64,000 bases of DNA from Ottowia testudinis (GTDB lineage Bacteria; Pseudomonadota; Gammaproteobacteria; Burkholderiales; Burkholderiaceae_C). The translations under genes and the position numbers were made by a program. The stretch lies in NCBI RefSeq assembly GCF_017498525.1, contig NZ_CP071796.1:2108001-2172000 (forward strand), in the 5' to 3' direction. Each line of letters begins with the position of its first letter. The first letter of the stretch is position 1. The notes under the pieces are model-generated. The model was not told the DNA's origin, ran no database searches, and saw only the letters and a program-made list of their open reading frames with translations. Below are positions 53,805 to 63,029 of the stretch, piece by piece.

Positions 53805-55019
53805 ATGTCCTCCACATCCTGGGCCGACGCGCCCACCCCGGTCCTCGCGACCGAGCAGTTCCCGCGCATCCTGGTCGGCGTGATTGCGGCCGAGCCCCAC
53901 GACCGCAGTGTCCTGAGGATCTTCGGCATCCCCGGATCGGCCGGGTCCGATGCCGCACATAACCCAAGTCCCCGGCCGCAGATCGCCCTGAAGCTCTACG
54001 AGCGCCTGATCCAGGCGGTTCTCGCAAGCGGCGTGGTCTATTCGCTGCGCACCGTTCGGGTCGCCGACGATTTCTACATCGAGTACGTCCGGGAGCAACG
54101 CGCCCTGTGGCTGAAGTACCAGCAGATCCTCGGTTCGCGGCTGCTGATCCAGATGACCGAGGAGCAAGCCGAGCTGTTCGAGAAGAAGGCCCGGCAGTTG
54201 CGGGTGCCCGAGCCGGCAGAGGAAGCCGAGATCGACACCTCATCGCTGCAAGGCGAGATGGCCCTGCTGCGCGCGAAGGGGCAACGCATCGAACTGCCCG
54301 CCCGGCGGCTTCAGCACTACGCCCGCATCAAGGCACTGATCCTGGCGGCCGGAGGTGTTTACACCCGCAACGGCTTCCAGTTCGGCGCGGCCATTGACGT
54401 GAAGGCGGTGCTGACCCGACTGCGGGGTGGCGAGAAGCCCAATCCGAAAAAGGCGCGGCAAGCCTTCTTCACCCCGGAGGATCTGGCCGCCGAGACGGTG
54501 GCCTGGGCCGCTGAATACCTGGGCGACCTCGCTGGCAAGCGGATGCTCGAACCCTCGGCCGGAGAAGGTGCCTTGGCCGAGCCCGCCCGCGCTGCCGGCG
54601 CGAAGGTGCTCGCCGTGGAAAACCATGGCCCGAGCGCGCAAATCCTGCGCGACAAGGGCTTCGAGGTGGTGGAGCGGGACTTTCTGTCCCTGAGCCTGGC
54701 AGACGTCGGCCTCTTCGATGGGGTCATCGCCAATCCGCCGTTCACCAAGGACCAGGACATCACCCACGTGATCCACATGTGGCGGTTCCTGCGTCCGGGG
54801 GGCGTGCTGGTGAGCCTGACCTCGCCGGGCTGGCGTACCGGGCGCACGAAGGCGCAGCGCAACTTCCGCGCCTTCGTGGACAACATCGGCGCTGAGGTCA
54901 AGGCCTTGCCGGCCGGGGCCTTCAAGGCATCCGGAACGAACGTCTCCGTCCTGCGCCTGCGGGCCGTGAAATCGGTCGACGGTGCTCCCGCGGGCCGCCA
55001 GGCCGGGCGGAAGGCGTGA
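53805..55019 (+). CDS. DNA N6-adenine-type methyltransferase domain protein
   Basis: 404 residues. The N-terminal ~180 residues are unknown and helical. The C-terminal half is a class I methyltransferase: motif I MLEPSAGEGALAEP (near residue 248) and motif IV IANPPFTKDQD (Asn310-Pro-Pro-Phe313), the NPPF form of amino-methylating DNA enzymes. No restriction gene adjoins it, so it is probably a protective or regulatory orphan methylase of the element. AGGAG precedes the start; the next gene follows within 8 bp. Confidence 0.82.
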   Translation: MSSTSWADAPTPVLATEQFPRILVGVIAAEPHDRSVLRIFGIPGSAGSDAAHNPSPRPQIALKLYERLIQAVLASGVVYSLRTVRVADDFYIEYVREQRALWLKYQQILGSRLLIQMTEEQAELFEKKARQLRVPEPAEEAEIDTSSLQGEMALLRAKGQRIELPARRLQHYARIKALILAAGGVYTRNGFQFGAAIDVKAVLTRLRGGEKPNPKKARQAFFTPEDLAAETVAWAAEYLGDLAGKRMLEPSAGEGALAEPARAAGAKVLAVENHGPSAQILRDKGFEVVERDFLSLSLADVGLFDGVIANPPFTKDQDITHVIHMWRFLRPGGVLVSLTSPGWRTGRTKAQRNFRAFVDNIGAEVKALPAGAFKASGTNVSVLRLRAVKSVDGAPAGRQAGRKA

Positions 55020-55027
55020 GGTGCGCC

Positions 55028-55699
55028 ATGGCGAACGTCACCCTCAATACCGAGCAGCAGCTCTATGTGCTCGATCACGGCCACGGCTACTCGTGCTTCG
55101 GCTTCGCCAATGCGCGCGACCACGCGAACCAGATGGCCGAGCGCCTGAAGCGTCCGGATCTCGCCTTCGGTGAAGCGGACTTCGGGGCACTCAGCGGCTA
55201 CCAGAAGTATCTGGCCGCCGTGGAGGCCTGGGGGAAGTCACCCTTGAGCCGCAAGACCTACTTCGACCCGGCGACCGATCCCAAGGCCGCCCGTGTCCTG
55301 GAACGGTGCCAGGAAGCAAAAGCAAAGGTCCGCCTGATCCTGGGCGACACCGCGACGGGCCGGACCTGGCTCGACGAGCATGACGTCGTCGGCCGGATCG
55401 GCCGATCGACGGGAGCGCTCAAGGTGCCGCTGCTGATCAAGCCGGGCACCGACGCTGGCATCGCCATCCTCACGGCCTGCCTGCTGGTGATCATCGACTG
55501 GGAGAGCGGGGAGTTCCTCTTCCGCCATCCCCGGTACCGCGCGCCGGATTTGCTGATCCGGCTGGTCGAGGACGCGAACCGCCCCTGGGAGGTGCTTCAC
55601 GACGAACAGGTCGTGGCGCGCTTCCCGGATATCGGCAAAGCCGGCGCCTACGTCGCCTTCATGCGCGGCGAGACGGTCGAGCCACGCATCTTCCAGTAG
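55028..55699 (+). CDS. Hypothetical protein, 223 residues
   Basis: MANVTLNTEQQLYVLDHGHG, then YSCFGFANARDHANQMAERL. Conserved-looking, soluble, no domain recognised. A GTG four codons earlier would directly overlap the methyltransferase stop. It ends the operon: a strong terminator follows 15 bp after the stop. Confidence 0.65.
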   Translation: MANVTLNTEQQLYVLDHGHGYSCFGFANARDHANQMAERLKRPDLAFGEADFGALSGYQKYLAAVEAWGKSPLSRKTYFDPATDPKAARVLERCQEAKAKVRLILGDTATGRTWLDEHDVVGRIGRSTGALKVPLLIKPGTDAGIAILTACLLVIIDWESGEFLFRHPRYRAPDLLIRLVEDANRPWEVLHDEQVVARFPDIGKAGAYVAFMRGETVEPRIFQ

Positions 55700-55713
55700 C
55701 CGCCCTTCACTAT

Positions 55714-55756
55714 GCGGCCCCGACTCCCCACACGGGTGGTCGGGGCCGCTTTTTTC
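55714..55756 (+). terminator. Rho-independent terminator
   Basis: GCGGCCCCGAC (55714-55724), loop of 14 bases, GTCGGGGCCGC (55739-55749), then a run of T. Perfect 11 bp GC-rich stem; ends the 53805-55699 transcript. Confidence 0.93.
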
Positions 55757-55921
55757 TCGGGAAGATGCGGTTCCTGACATCGATCTCACGTCAGCCGCAA
55801 GCGTCTTCGCTTGCCATGCATTGCGGATGGCGCTTCGCCATCCCCATCACGCAACCGCCCTCGACGCGAGACAATGCCTCATCACTTGCGCTCCATCGCG
55901 GAGCCGTTCCGGGTACACCCG

Positions 55922-56036
55922 GCGTCGCAGTCGTCACCTGCCTTTCGTACCAGCCGCGCGCGCGGCTGGTTCCTCCCACCCATTCGGGACACCGGTCCCG
56001 AGGGAGGTCTGGTGTTCCGTCCATCAGGAGAACACC
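55922..56036 (+). promoter_or_regulatory. Conserved structured leader of the radC-type gene
   Basis: GTCGCAGTCGTCACCTGCC (55924-55942), then the hairpin ACCAGCCGCGCGCGCGGCTG, the palindrome CGGGACACCGGTCCCG, GGTGTTCC and AGGAG just before the ATG. Same layout as the leaders at 51368 and 61437. Confidence 0.6.
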
Positions 56037-56765
56037 ATGAGCACCTTTCGCATGGATCGTTGGACCGTGCTGGCCGCAGCGATCCGCAATACCATCAAGT
56101 CGGTGATCGACCGACCCGCGTCGAAACCCGAGACAACAGCTTGCGTCGCCACGCCGGCAGACGAGCCCACAGCCGGCACCGACTTCGACCCGCGGCAGCT
56201 CAGCCGCGCCAGGCTGCTGAGCGAACTCCTTGCCCCCGTGCCTCCCATCGGACCCGGTGAGCTGAGCCAGGCCTGCGATACAAGTCCTCCGCGAGCCTTG
56301 CCGGCCGCCCTGGAAGCCGCGATCACCCGGCGCCTGCTCGCTGCACGGGAACTGCTGTGCCGCGACATGCTGACTGACCTGCAGGGGCGTCCGGTGATGG
56401 ATTCACCCAAACAACTGGCCGAATGGTTGCGCCTGCATTGCGCCGGGCTGGACTACGAGGTCTTCCTCGTCATTTACCTGGACTCCCAAAATCGGCTGAT
56501 CACCGTCGAGCAGCTCTTTCGGGGGACGCTCACCCAGGTCAGCGTGTATCCCCGAGAAGTCCTGAAACAAGCACTTGCCCACGGGGCTGCGGCCCTGGCC
56601 CTGGCGCACAACCACCCCAGCGGCGGCCTGGAACCCAGCATGGCGGATCAGCGGATCACCCAGCAGTTGAAGACCAGCCTGACGCTCATCGACGTCCGGG
56701 TCATCGACCACTTCATCGTGGCCGGTGACGGGCACTACTCGTTTGCCGAACACGGGTTGATCTGA
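56037..56765 (+). CDS. RadC-family JAB-domain protein
   Basis: 242 residues. The C-terminal RadC domain has the JAMM zinc motif in full: ALAHNHPSGGLEPSMAD with His191, His193, Ser201 and Asp204, plus the start YLDSQNRLITVEQLFRGTL. The N-terminal HhH region of chromosomal RadC is replaced by unrelated sequence, as usual in mobile-element RadC proteins. Its biochemical role is unproven. The zinc-ribbon gene follows three bases later. Confidence 0.9.
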   Translation: MSTFRMDRWTVLAAAIRNTIKSVIDRPASKPETTACVATPADEPTAGTDFDPRQLSRARLLSELLAPVPPIGPGELSQACDTSPPRALPAALEAAITRRLLAARELLCRDMLTDLQGRPVMDSPKQLAEWLRLHCAGLDYEVFLVIYLDSQNRLITVEQLFRGTLTQVSVYPREVLKQALAHGAAALALAHNHPSGGLEPSMADQRITQQLKTSLTLIDVRVIDHFIVAGDGHYSFAEHGLI

Positions 56766-56768
56766 GCG

Positions 56769-56954
56769 ATGAGCACACGTCTTCCCCCCTCCTGCCCGAT
56801 GTGCGCAGGCCCCGGCGTCGCGCTGGGCCAGCTTGGCAACCTGCGCTGGTTCCGCTGCCGGGATTGCGGCATGGACTTCAGCAAGGCCGCTCGGCGCAAG
56901 CCCAGGCGAGCCCCGCAGCCGAGTCTGCCCCTCCCTGCCATTTCCTCCCTGTAG
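56769..56954 (+). CDS. Zinc-ribbon protein, 61 residues
   Basis: CPMCAGPGVALGQ then FRCRDCGMDFSKAA gives two CxxC pairs, a zinc ribbon, with a basic tail. Coupled to the RadC-type gene. Probably nucleic-acid binding; unknown target. Confidence 0.75.
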   Translation: MSTRLPPSCPMCAGPGVALGQLGNLRWFRCRDCGMDFSKAARRKPRRAPQPSLPLPAISSL

Positions 56955-56968
56955 CAAGCAGACATTTC

Positions 56969-57000
56969 ACCGCCTTGGTTCGCCAAGGCGGTTTTCTTTT
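56969..57000 (+). terminator. Rho-independent terminator
   Basis: ACCGCCTTGG, TTCG loop, CCAAGGCGGT, then TTTCTTTT. Perfect 10 bp stem; ends the RadC/zinc-ribbon transcript. Confidence 0.93.
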
Positions 57001-57039
57001 ACCTGCTGCCTGGCAACGACTTCGAGGCGGTCAAATCAT

Positions 57040-58687
57040 CCTAAAAACCGCAGTTACACGATTCCATCCGCATGATTCGTGAGGAATTGAAGCGCTTGAG
57101 GCGGCCCGATTTGGGCGAGAGAGTGCTTGAGATGGTCGCAACACAGGGACCAGACGGATGTCGGGTTGAACTGCTCCGCAGCCTGAGTCCCCCAAGCCTT
57201 GAGCCAGGCAGAGACCCGCATCAGGGCCTGTTTGGCCTTGGAGAAATGGGCATGCAAGCCCGTGAGCGTGATGGTTGTCTGGCCGGCATGTTCGGTTTTG
57301 CGCCCGACCGAGGACATCAACCACGGCCGGCTGGTGATTGCCTCACGCCGGGCCTCGGGACTCGCCAGACGGACGAACAAACTCCACCAGTTGTAGATCA
57401 GCGCCACCGCCCGGGCAGAGAGTTGGCAGCGATGCAGATCGTGGGTGGTAAAACCGCCCCAGCCCCACTGGTTTTTCAACTCGTCGAAAGCATTTTCCGC
57501 ATCGGCCCGGTCGCGGTAGAGTTGTCCGAGGGAGAGGATTTCGGCATCAAGGTTGGTGACCATCACCGCGTACTCGTACCCGGTGATGTGCTTGCCTGCT
57601 TTGCGGTCGGCCTGGATGAAGCCGAGCAACTGCTGGCCATCATCTTCCTGGGCGACGAGCATCTCGCCCTGCAAAGGCCGGCGCAGGACAATAACCCGCC
57701 GAGCCACCTCCCAACCGGTCAGCTTGAGTTCGCCATCCTTGCCTTCCCACCCCTGGCCGGCATCCCGCCAGCCGGCTTCCCGGAACAGACGCTCGATGTG
57801 GCGTTTGACGTTCTTCGTGAGCTTGAGCTTGAAGAGGTAGGGTTGCTCCCGCTCCTCCAGGGCGACCATGATGGCGTCGGTGCCGAAGCCACAATCGCCG
57901 CGAACGATCTTCGGCTTCCGGCCCGGGGGCAGTCCATCGAGGATCTTCAGCAGCCCGGGCAGGGTGTGGCTGCCCGAATGTTCGTTACCCGCTTTCACTT
58001 CGGCACCGACCACCAGGCGCAGACCCGCCATGAGGTAGGTGTGATAACTGTGCGAGGGACGCCCCGGCTTCTTCGGATTGTAGGAAACGACGGCACCTTC
58101 CTGCTTGCCATAGAGCGGCTTCACCGTGCTGTCGATGTTGAGAATCCACGGGGCATCGAGCAGCAGGGCCACACTCTCGCTCAAATGACCGTCCAGCCAA
58201 GCCGCGCCTTCAGCTTCCGGAATGGCTGTAAGAGCCCGGCGCAGGGCATCTTCGCTGATGACTTTCTTCATGCCCAGCAGCCCCGGATTGACGCCGTCGC
58301 AGCGTATGGCGGTGACGTGGGAATAGCGCTTGTGCCCCGACAGCACCGACAGCAACCAGGTGCCCAGCACCTCCGCCTTGGTCGGCGCATTCGGACTGGT
58401 ATAGGACAGCGGACAGCCGGACTGCCAGCCCGACCACAGTCCGGTCAGCGTGAGAAACTCGATGAAGTACGCCAACTGCCCCATCGGCGTGGCTGCACTT
58501 TCGGACTCCCACCTTACCTGCACCCGGCCCCCTGCCGTCTGCACGCCCGCACACGACAAAAGCACTTCTTCGGATTTTGCACGCTTCAATTTCGACTCAC
58601 CCATCGGGTGTCTCCCCACAGTCAGCGCAAAACCATAGCCTGCCTCATTTGCCGCCCGTTGACACCGGGGCAACTGAGATTTTTAGG
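57040..58687. mobile_element. Insertion sequence, IS1380-like
   Basis: About 1.65 kb with imperfect 18 bp terminal inverted repeats: CCTAAAAACCGCAGTTAC at 57040-57057 and the complement of CCTAAAAATCTCAGTTGC at 58670-58687 (14 of 18 match). The CCT start is typical of IS1380 ends. TCAT occurs at 57036-57039 and at 58689-58692, one base outside the right end, a possible 4 bp target duplication. One transposase gene fills it. It lies between a terminator and the stop codon of the SbcC-like gene, so it interrupts no gene. Confidence 0.88.
57054..58604 (-). CDS. IS1380-like transposase
   Basis: 516 residues. A DDE transposase of the IS4/IS1380 group: the first Asp region is LNIDSTVKPLYGKQEGA, the second GDCGFGTDAIM, and the last YRDRADAENAFDELKNQW shows the Y-(2)-R-(3)-E-(6)-K signature, followed by ALIYNWW. 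All three acidic residues are present and the frame is open, so it may be active. Its stop codon lies within the left terminal repeat. Confidence 0.92.
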   Translation of the reverse strand: MGESKLKRAKSEEVLLSCAGVQTAGGRVQVRWESESAATPMGQLAYFIEFLTLTGLWSGWQSGCPLSYTSPNAPTKAEVLGTWLLSVLSGHKRYSHVTAIRCDGVNPGLLGMKKVISEDALRRALTAIPEAEGAAWLDGHLSESVALLLDAPWILNIDSTVKPLYGKQEGAVVSYNPKKPGRPSHSYHTYLMAGLRLVVGAEVKAGNEHSGSHTLPGLLKILDGLPPGRKPKIVRGDCGFGTDAIMVALEEREQPYLFKLKLTKNVKRHIERLFREAGWRDAGQGWEGKDGELKLTGWEVARRVIVLRRPLQGEMLVAQEDDGQQLLGFIQADRKAGKHITGYEYAVMVTNLDAEILSLGQLYRDRADAENAFDELKNQWGWGGFTTHDLHRCQLSARAVALIYNWWSLFVRLASPEARREAITSRPWLMSSVGRKTEHAGQTTITLTGLHAHFSKAKQALMRVSAWLKAWGTQAAEQFNPTSVWSLCCDHLKHSLAQIGPPQALQFLTNHADGIV

Positions 58688-58702
58688 TTCATTGCAAAGG
58701 CC

Positions 58703-61177
58703 TCACACCTCCCTGGCATTGGCCTCAATCGCCAACGCGTCTCGCCGAAATGCGTCCAGATCTATCACCGCGTCGGCCATGGCCGTCAGCTCCGGCGTCT
58801 GGGAGATGAAGATCTCGCGCGCGTATCCACCCAGGCGCAGCACCTCGCGCTTCATCGCCATGAACATGCGCTTGCGCGCCGGGTCCAGGGCGCCATCCGC
58901 CTCGTCGCTGAAGAGCGTGCCGTAACAGCGGCCACTGTTCTGCGACAGGTACAGGGCGACCGCACGCACCAGGCACTCGTTCACCCATATCCTCTCCCCC
59001 CCGCTCATCTGCTCGACCCGCTTGCTCTGCCCGGACTCCCCGTCATGGACCTCAATGACGAAGCCTTCGCGCTGCTCGCCCTTGCGGTTCTCCACCTGGG
59101 TCACCAGTGAGACCGTGAACCTCGGGCCGTAGCTCGCCAATAGCAGGTCATTGGCAAGGCCCGCCAGGGCGGGCCCTGCATCGTCGATCGCCAGCGCGAT
59201 CAGACCATCGTTGCCCAGGCACTTGACCAGCAGGTTCCAGTTGCCCAGCTGCGCCTCCACCTGGGCGATGCGTGCGGCTGCATCCGCCCGCTCCCGCTTC
59301 CTGTCCCGGATCTGGCGGTCCAAGGCGGTCCGCCTTTCGGCGTCCCGGACCACCTGCAGGTGGGCGCGCTCGGCCTCGGCAAAAGCGGCCTGCGCCGCGG
59401 CCAGGGCCCGCTCCGACTCGGGCAGAACCCGTCCGTCGAAGGCCGGCGGCAAGGCTGCCAGTGCCTCATTCAGCCGATCGAGCCCTTGTCGGTAATGCTT
59501 GGCCTGCTGCTCGTGCTGTGCTTCCAGCGCCGTCAGCGCCATCCCGATGTCGAGGCGCTCGGCACGTCCCTCGTCCATCTCGCCGTCCTGGCTTCCGGCT
59601 TGCGTCAGCGCGGCCAGCTCCCGCTCGATATCGTTACGTCGGATAAGTGTCTGCCGAATCTCGCCCATCCGGGCGGCCAACCTGCCGTACCGGGTTGCCC
59701 GATCGCGGGCGATGGCTTCCCGCCGCTCGGCATGCGCCAGCGCCTGGGGCGCCTGCGCCAGGGCCCGACGCTGCGTCTCGTGCTCGCCCAGTTGCCGCTG
59801 GACATCCGCCTTGTCGGTGGACAAGCGCCGGATCGCCCCCTGGGCGCTGGGCATCAACACCTGCGCCTCGCGGGCATCGCCCAGGAGCTTGCACTGCCCC
59901 TGGAGGTCAGTGCCGACGCAGGGCACCTCGCGCGTGAGCCCGAACCGGCGCGCCAGGTCCTCCGCCCTCAGGGCGGCCTGCCCCGCCTCCCGCTCGATCG
60001 CCTTCAGGCGCTGCCTGGCCGACTCCCATGCGGCCGTGCATCGGCTGAGTTCCTGCACCTGATGGCGGGCAGACTGCAACCGCCCGGCGCGGCGGGCCGC
60101 CACGGATTCTGCCAGCGACAGCCGACGGCCGGCGCGCCGCACGGCCGCCTCGTCCAGCAGCACCGTGTCGCATTGCCGACGCTGGCGGTCGAGGGTCTGG
60201 AGTTGTGCCGACCGTTGCGCCTTGCGGTGGGCGATGCGCTGTTCGAGGCGCTCCAGGCGTTGTCGCTGAGCTTGAGCCTGGGCGGCGATCCCTTCGATCA
60301 CCTGCTTGCCCGTGCCGATCAGGGCACTGCGCTCACCATTCAACTGGGTGCGCCGGGCTTCGAGGCCCCGCGCCTGCTCGAAGAGCGCTTGCTGGCGGGC
60401 AAGATGCGTGTGGACAGCTTCCTGCACACGCAGGGCCTCCGCCCGGGCACGCGCCTGTGTGGCGATGCGCGCGCCGATGTCTCCCAAGGATCGCTGCTCG
60501 TCCTGCAGCCGCAGGAGTTGTTCGTCCAGGCTCGCCTGCTGCTGGCGCATGGCGACCAGACCCGCCTTCAGCAGGTCGACCACCTGCGCAGCCTTCTTCC
60601 CTTCGTTGCGGATGTGCTCCTGCCCCAGCAGGTCGGCGAGCAGGGTCTTGATCTCGCTGTTCTGGTAGGCGCTCAGCTGGCGCTTGCCCTGGGCGCTGAA
60701 CGCGGAGGTGAAGAAAGTCTCGGCGCTGCCCAGCAGGTGTTCGACACAGCGGTTGTAGGTGCCGGTCTTGCCGTCGGACACGGTGCCATCCGGCAGCACC
60801 ACCGGGCGCCAACGCCCCTCTGCATCGGCCTCGAACAGGAAGGCGTCCGTCGCGCGCCGGCCGTTGTTGCGGATCACGATCTGCGAGCGAAAACGCCGGC
60901 CCTCATGCAGCCAGACCAGATCCTTCTCGCTTTCCGGCAGCACCACGTGGTCGTAGTAGGAAAAGCCGCCCGGCCCCGCCAGGGCCGCGCGGGACGGCAG
61001 CGTCAGGAAGGGCTGGAGATTGTCGAGGATGGTGCTCTTGCCGCGGCCGTTGGCCCCGGAAAGCGCCACCAGTTCGGCATCGCCCGCCAGCCGCTCCAGG
61101 TCGAGGGTCAGCGCATCGAGTCCAAGGCCATCGCGGATGCCGCGAAAGCCCTTCAGGGTGAGCGAGAGGGGGTACAT
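58703..61177 (-). CDS. SbcC/Rad50-like ATPase
   Basis: 824 residues. N-terminal Walker A SGANGRGKSTILDNL (residues ~40-54), the Q-loop region AFSAQGKRQLSAYQNSEI, two long Gln/Arg-rich coiled coils, and the C-terminal MSGGERIWVNECLV signature with Walker B LFSDEADGALD. In place of the CxxC zinc hook, CVGTDLQGQC (around residues 417-428) lies between the coils. It would clamp DNA ends with an SbcD nuclease; the SbcD-type gene is further upstream (63324-64000), with two opposite genes between. Shorter than chromosomal SbcC. Confidence 0.87.
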   Translation of the reverse strand: MYPLSLTLKGFRGIRDGLGLDALTLDLERLAGDAELVALSGANGRGKSTILDNLQPFLTLPSRAALAGPGGFSYYDHVVLPESEKDLVWLHEGRRFRSQIVIRNNGRRATDAFLFEADAEGRWRPVVLPDGTVSDGKTGTYNRCVEHLLGSAETFFTSAFSAQGKRQLSAYQNSEIKTLLADLLGQEHIRNEGKKAAQVVDLLKAGLVAMRQQQASLDEQLLRLQDEQRSLGDIGARIATQARARAEALRVQEAVHTHLARQQALFEQARGLEARRTQLNGERSALIGTGKQVIEGIAAQAQAQRQRLERLEQRIAHRKAQRSAQLQTLDRQRRQCDTVLLDEAAVRRAGRRLSLAESVAARRAGRLQSARHQVQELSRCTAAWESARQRLKAIEREAGQAALRAEDLARRFGLTREVPCVGTDLQGQCKLLGDAREAQVLMPSAQGAIRRLSTDKADVQRQLGEHETQRRALAQAPQALAHAERREAIARDRATRYGRLAARMGEIRQTLIRRNDIERELAALTQAGSQDGEMDEGRAERLDIGMALTALEAQHEQQAKHYRQGLDRLNEALAALPPAFDGRVLPESERALAAAQAAFAEAERAHLQVVRDAERRTALDRQIRDRKRERADAAARIAQVEAQLGNWNLLVKCLGNDGLIALAIDDAGPALAGLANDLLLASYGPRFTVSLVTQVENRKGEQREGFVIEVHDGESGQSKRVEQMSGGERIWVNECLVRAVALYLSQNSGRCYGTLFSDEADGALDPARKRMFMAMKREVLRLGGYAREIFISQTPELTAMADAVIDLDAFRRDALAIEANAREV

Positions 61178-61436
61178 CGCATTGGGCTCCAAAGGTCAGA
61201 GCCTTCAGCTTCCCACCGGCCCGCACCGCTTCAAGGGGCGAGCGAGAGGCGCCTTGTCGAAAAACGCCCAGACGGCACCCGGAAATCACGCGCCTTCGAG
61301 CCTGTGCGCATCGCCTTGCCGCGCACCCCGTTGCCCAAGTAGTCCGGCACCAGCAGACTCCCCTCATCCTTCGCGATCTGATGATCGCCCCTCCCCTTCC
61401 GGCCCCGGACGGGGAACCCGGCCACGCGCCGGGCGG

Positions 61437-61541
61437 CGCAGCCGTTACCTGCCTTTGAATCCCGCGTCTCGCGGGCCCCGCAATCCCGGGAACACGTTCC
61501 CGGTGCGGGGAGGTGTTCCCGTTTTTCTTGGAGACACCTCG
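61437..61541 (+). promoter_or_regulatory. Conserved structured leader of the 61542 gene
   Basis: CGCAGCCGTTACCTGCC (61437-61453), hairpin CCCGCGTCTCGCGGG, palindrome CGGGAACACGTTCCCG, GGGGAGGTGTTCCCG and a GGAG ribosome site. The clearest copy of the shared leader. Confidence 0.65.
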
Positions 61542-62003
61542 ATGCCCAGCCAGATCATGAACATCGGCCCCGTGCCGTGCGAAGAAAACGCGGCCCAGGT
61601 GGGCCGCCCCGACTACGAAGAACGCTCCCGGCGCGAATGCCAGGTGTTCAAGCGCATGCTGGAACGCCTGCATCCCATCCCGGCCGACTGCCAGGTCGGC
61701 CTGGTCATCAAGTCCTTCCCGCACGACTTCGGCAGTTACCGCGAGGTCTGCGTGCGCTATGAGGACACCGACCCGATCGCCACCGGTTACGCCTTCGACC
61801 TGGAGAGCAATACGCCGGCCGAATGGGACGCCATCGCGCGCTACGAGCTGATCTGGCTCGAGCGCCTGGAAGTGCTGAACCGTGCCGTGCGCAACGGCGA
61901 GATGGCCCTGGACGAAGTCCCGGTGCCCTACCGCACGGGACAACTACCGGCGCTGCCCGCGGAACACACGTTCAGTCAGTTCCTCGCTGCTTTCCCGCTC
62001 TGA
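61542..62003 (+). CDS. Conserved hypothetical protein, 153 residues
   Basis: MPSQIMNIGPVPCEENAAQV, then VGLVIKSFPHDFGSYREVCV and AEWDAIARYELIWLERLEVL. Soluble, acidic; no named family. Inserted, with the next gene, between the two opposite-strand SbcCD-like genes, and preceded by the shared leader. Confidence 0.65.
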   Translation: MPSQIMNIGPVPCEENAAQVGRPDYEERSRRECQVFKRMLERLHPIPADCQVGLVIKSFPHDFGSYREVCVRYEDTDPIATGYAFDLESNTPAEWDAIARYELIWLERLEVLNRAVRNGEMALDEVPVPYRTGQLPALPAEHTFSQFLAAFPL

Positions 62004-62078
62004 TCTTCCCGCCTCGGCGCGGCCTGCCGCCCCAGGTCAAGCCTCGCCAGGGCATTTCCCCTCTCTGGAGATAACCTC

Positions 62079-62867
62079 ATGAACCGCGAATCCCTTCGCG
62101 CGAACCTGCCCACGCTCTTCGCGCATGCCATTCCCAAGAACGCCCGCCGCATCCACTGCAGCTACTTCGACGATCAGCCGCAACGCAATGCCTTCGGCTT
62201 GCGGATCGATCCCCAGCCCGCTGAAGGGCTGGTCATCGCACTCACCGACGAGGCCTTCATCGTGAAGACCGATCGCACAAGCTTCGTCGCGGTGGACCGA
62301 GTGCTCGCGACCGAGAGCCCCGACATCGGCGACAAGGTCCGGGTCACGCCATACATCCGCCGCGACTTCGCCGGCGAACGGCTCGATGCGCCCAAGCGGG
62401 AAAGCCGCCAGACGCCCGATGGGCAGGCGTACGCCGTCACGACCGTCACCCTGGGCGGAAACACCCTCCGGATCCCCCTCCCGGTCGAGCCCCATTGCCC
62501 GTACCTGGCAGACCTGGTGGAACAACTGGAGATCATGCCCACGCCGGACGGTCTGCGCACCGTTGCCAACATGCTGGTGGACGCCAAGGCCAGGGAGATC
62601 GAGATCGTCGATCCGGACGATGAGCATCTCATCGCGACACCACCGGAGATCAGCTTCGCCGTCGACACCGGCAAGTTCAGCGGCCGCATAGCCATCCTCT
62701 ACGACCGGGGCTACGACCTCTATGTCGTCGAGTTGCGCATTGATGGCACCGTCGTCACACGCATCGAGGAGGTGGATGTCACCAGCCTGGCGGAGGTCGT
62801 CACCGATCTCATCGATGACGGCGAATGGCAACGCATCCGCGTAGAGATCCTGAAACCAGGTCGCTGA
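62079..62867 (+). CDS. Hypothetical protein, 262 residues
   Basis: MNRESLRANLPTLFAHAIPK, then a beta-rich domain (VIALTDEAFIVKTDRTSFVA) and IEIVDPDDEHLIATPPEISF. The GGAG site precedes the start by seven bases. No family recognised. Probably co-transcribed with the 61542 gene (75 bp gap). Confidence 0.6.
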   Translation: MNRESLRANLPTLFAHAIPKNARRIHCSYFDDQPQRNAFGLRIDPQPAEGLVIALTDEAFIVKTDRTSFVAVDRVLATESPDIGDKVRVTPYIRRDFAGERLDAPKRESRQTPDGQAYAVTTVTLGGNTLRIPLPVEPHCPYLADLVEQLEIMPTPDGLRTVANMLVDAKAREIEIVDPDDEHLIATPPEISFAVDTGKFSGRIAILYDRGYDLYVVELRIDGTVVTRIEEVDVTSLAEVVTDLIDDGEWQRIRVEILKPGR

Positions 62868-63029
62868 GGCTGCAGGCAATCTCGCCGCACACGCGCGCAT
62901 AGCGGCGGGCGCGCAATCTCGCTGCGAGCAGCCGTCGCCCGGATACCCCTGCGGCTCTCAGAGACAGGGACTTGACAAAGCGGACACCCCATGGTTGCAG
63001 AAAATCCATGGGGACGCTATGCTCTTTCC

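Noticed and set aside
57072-58925. 617-codon plus-strand frame
   Set aside because: Antisense of the transposase; crosses the IS end, so it cannot be an inherited gene.
59360-61342. 660-codon plus-strand frame
   Set aside because: Antisense of the SbcC-like coiled coil; Leu/Gln/Ala/Gly-rich, with no domain.
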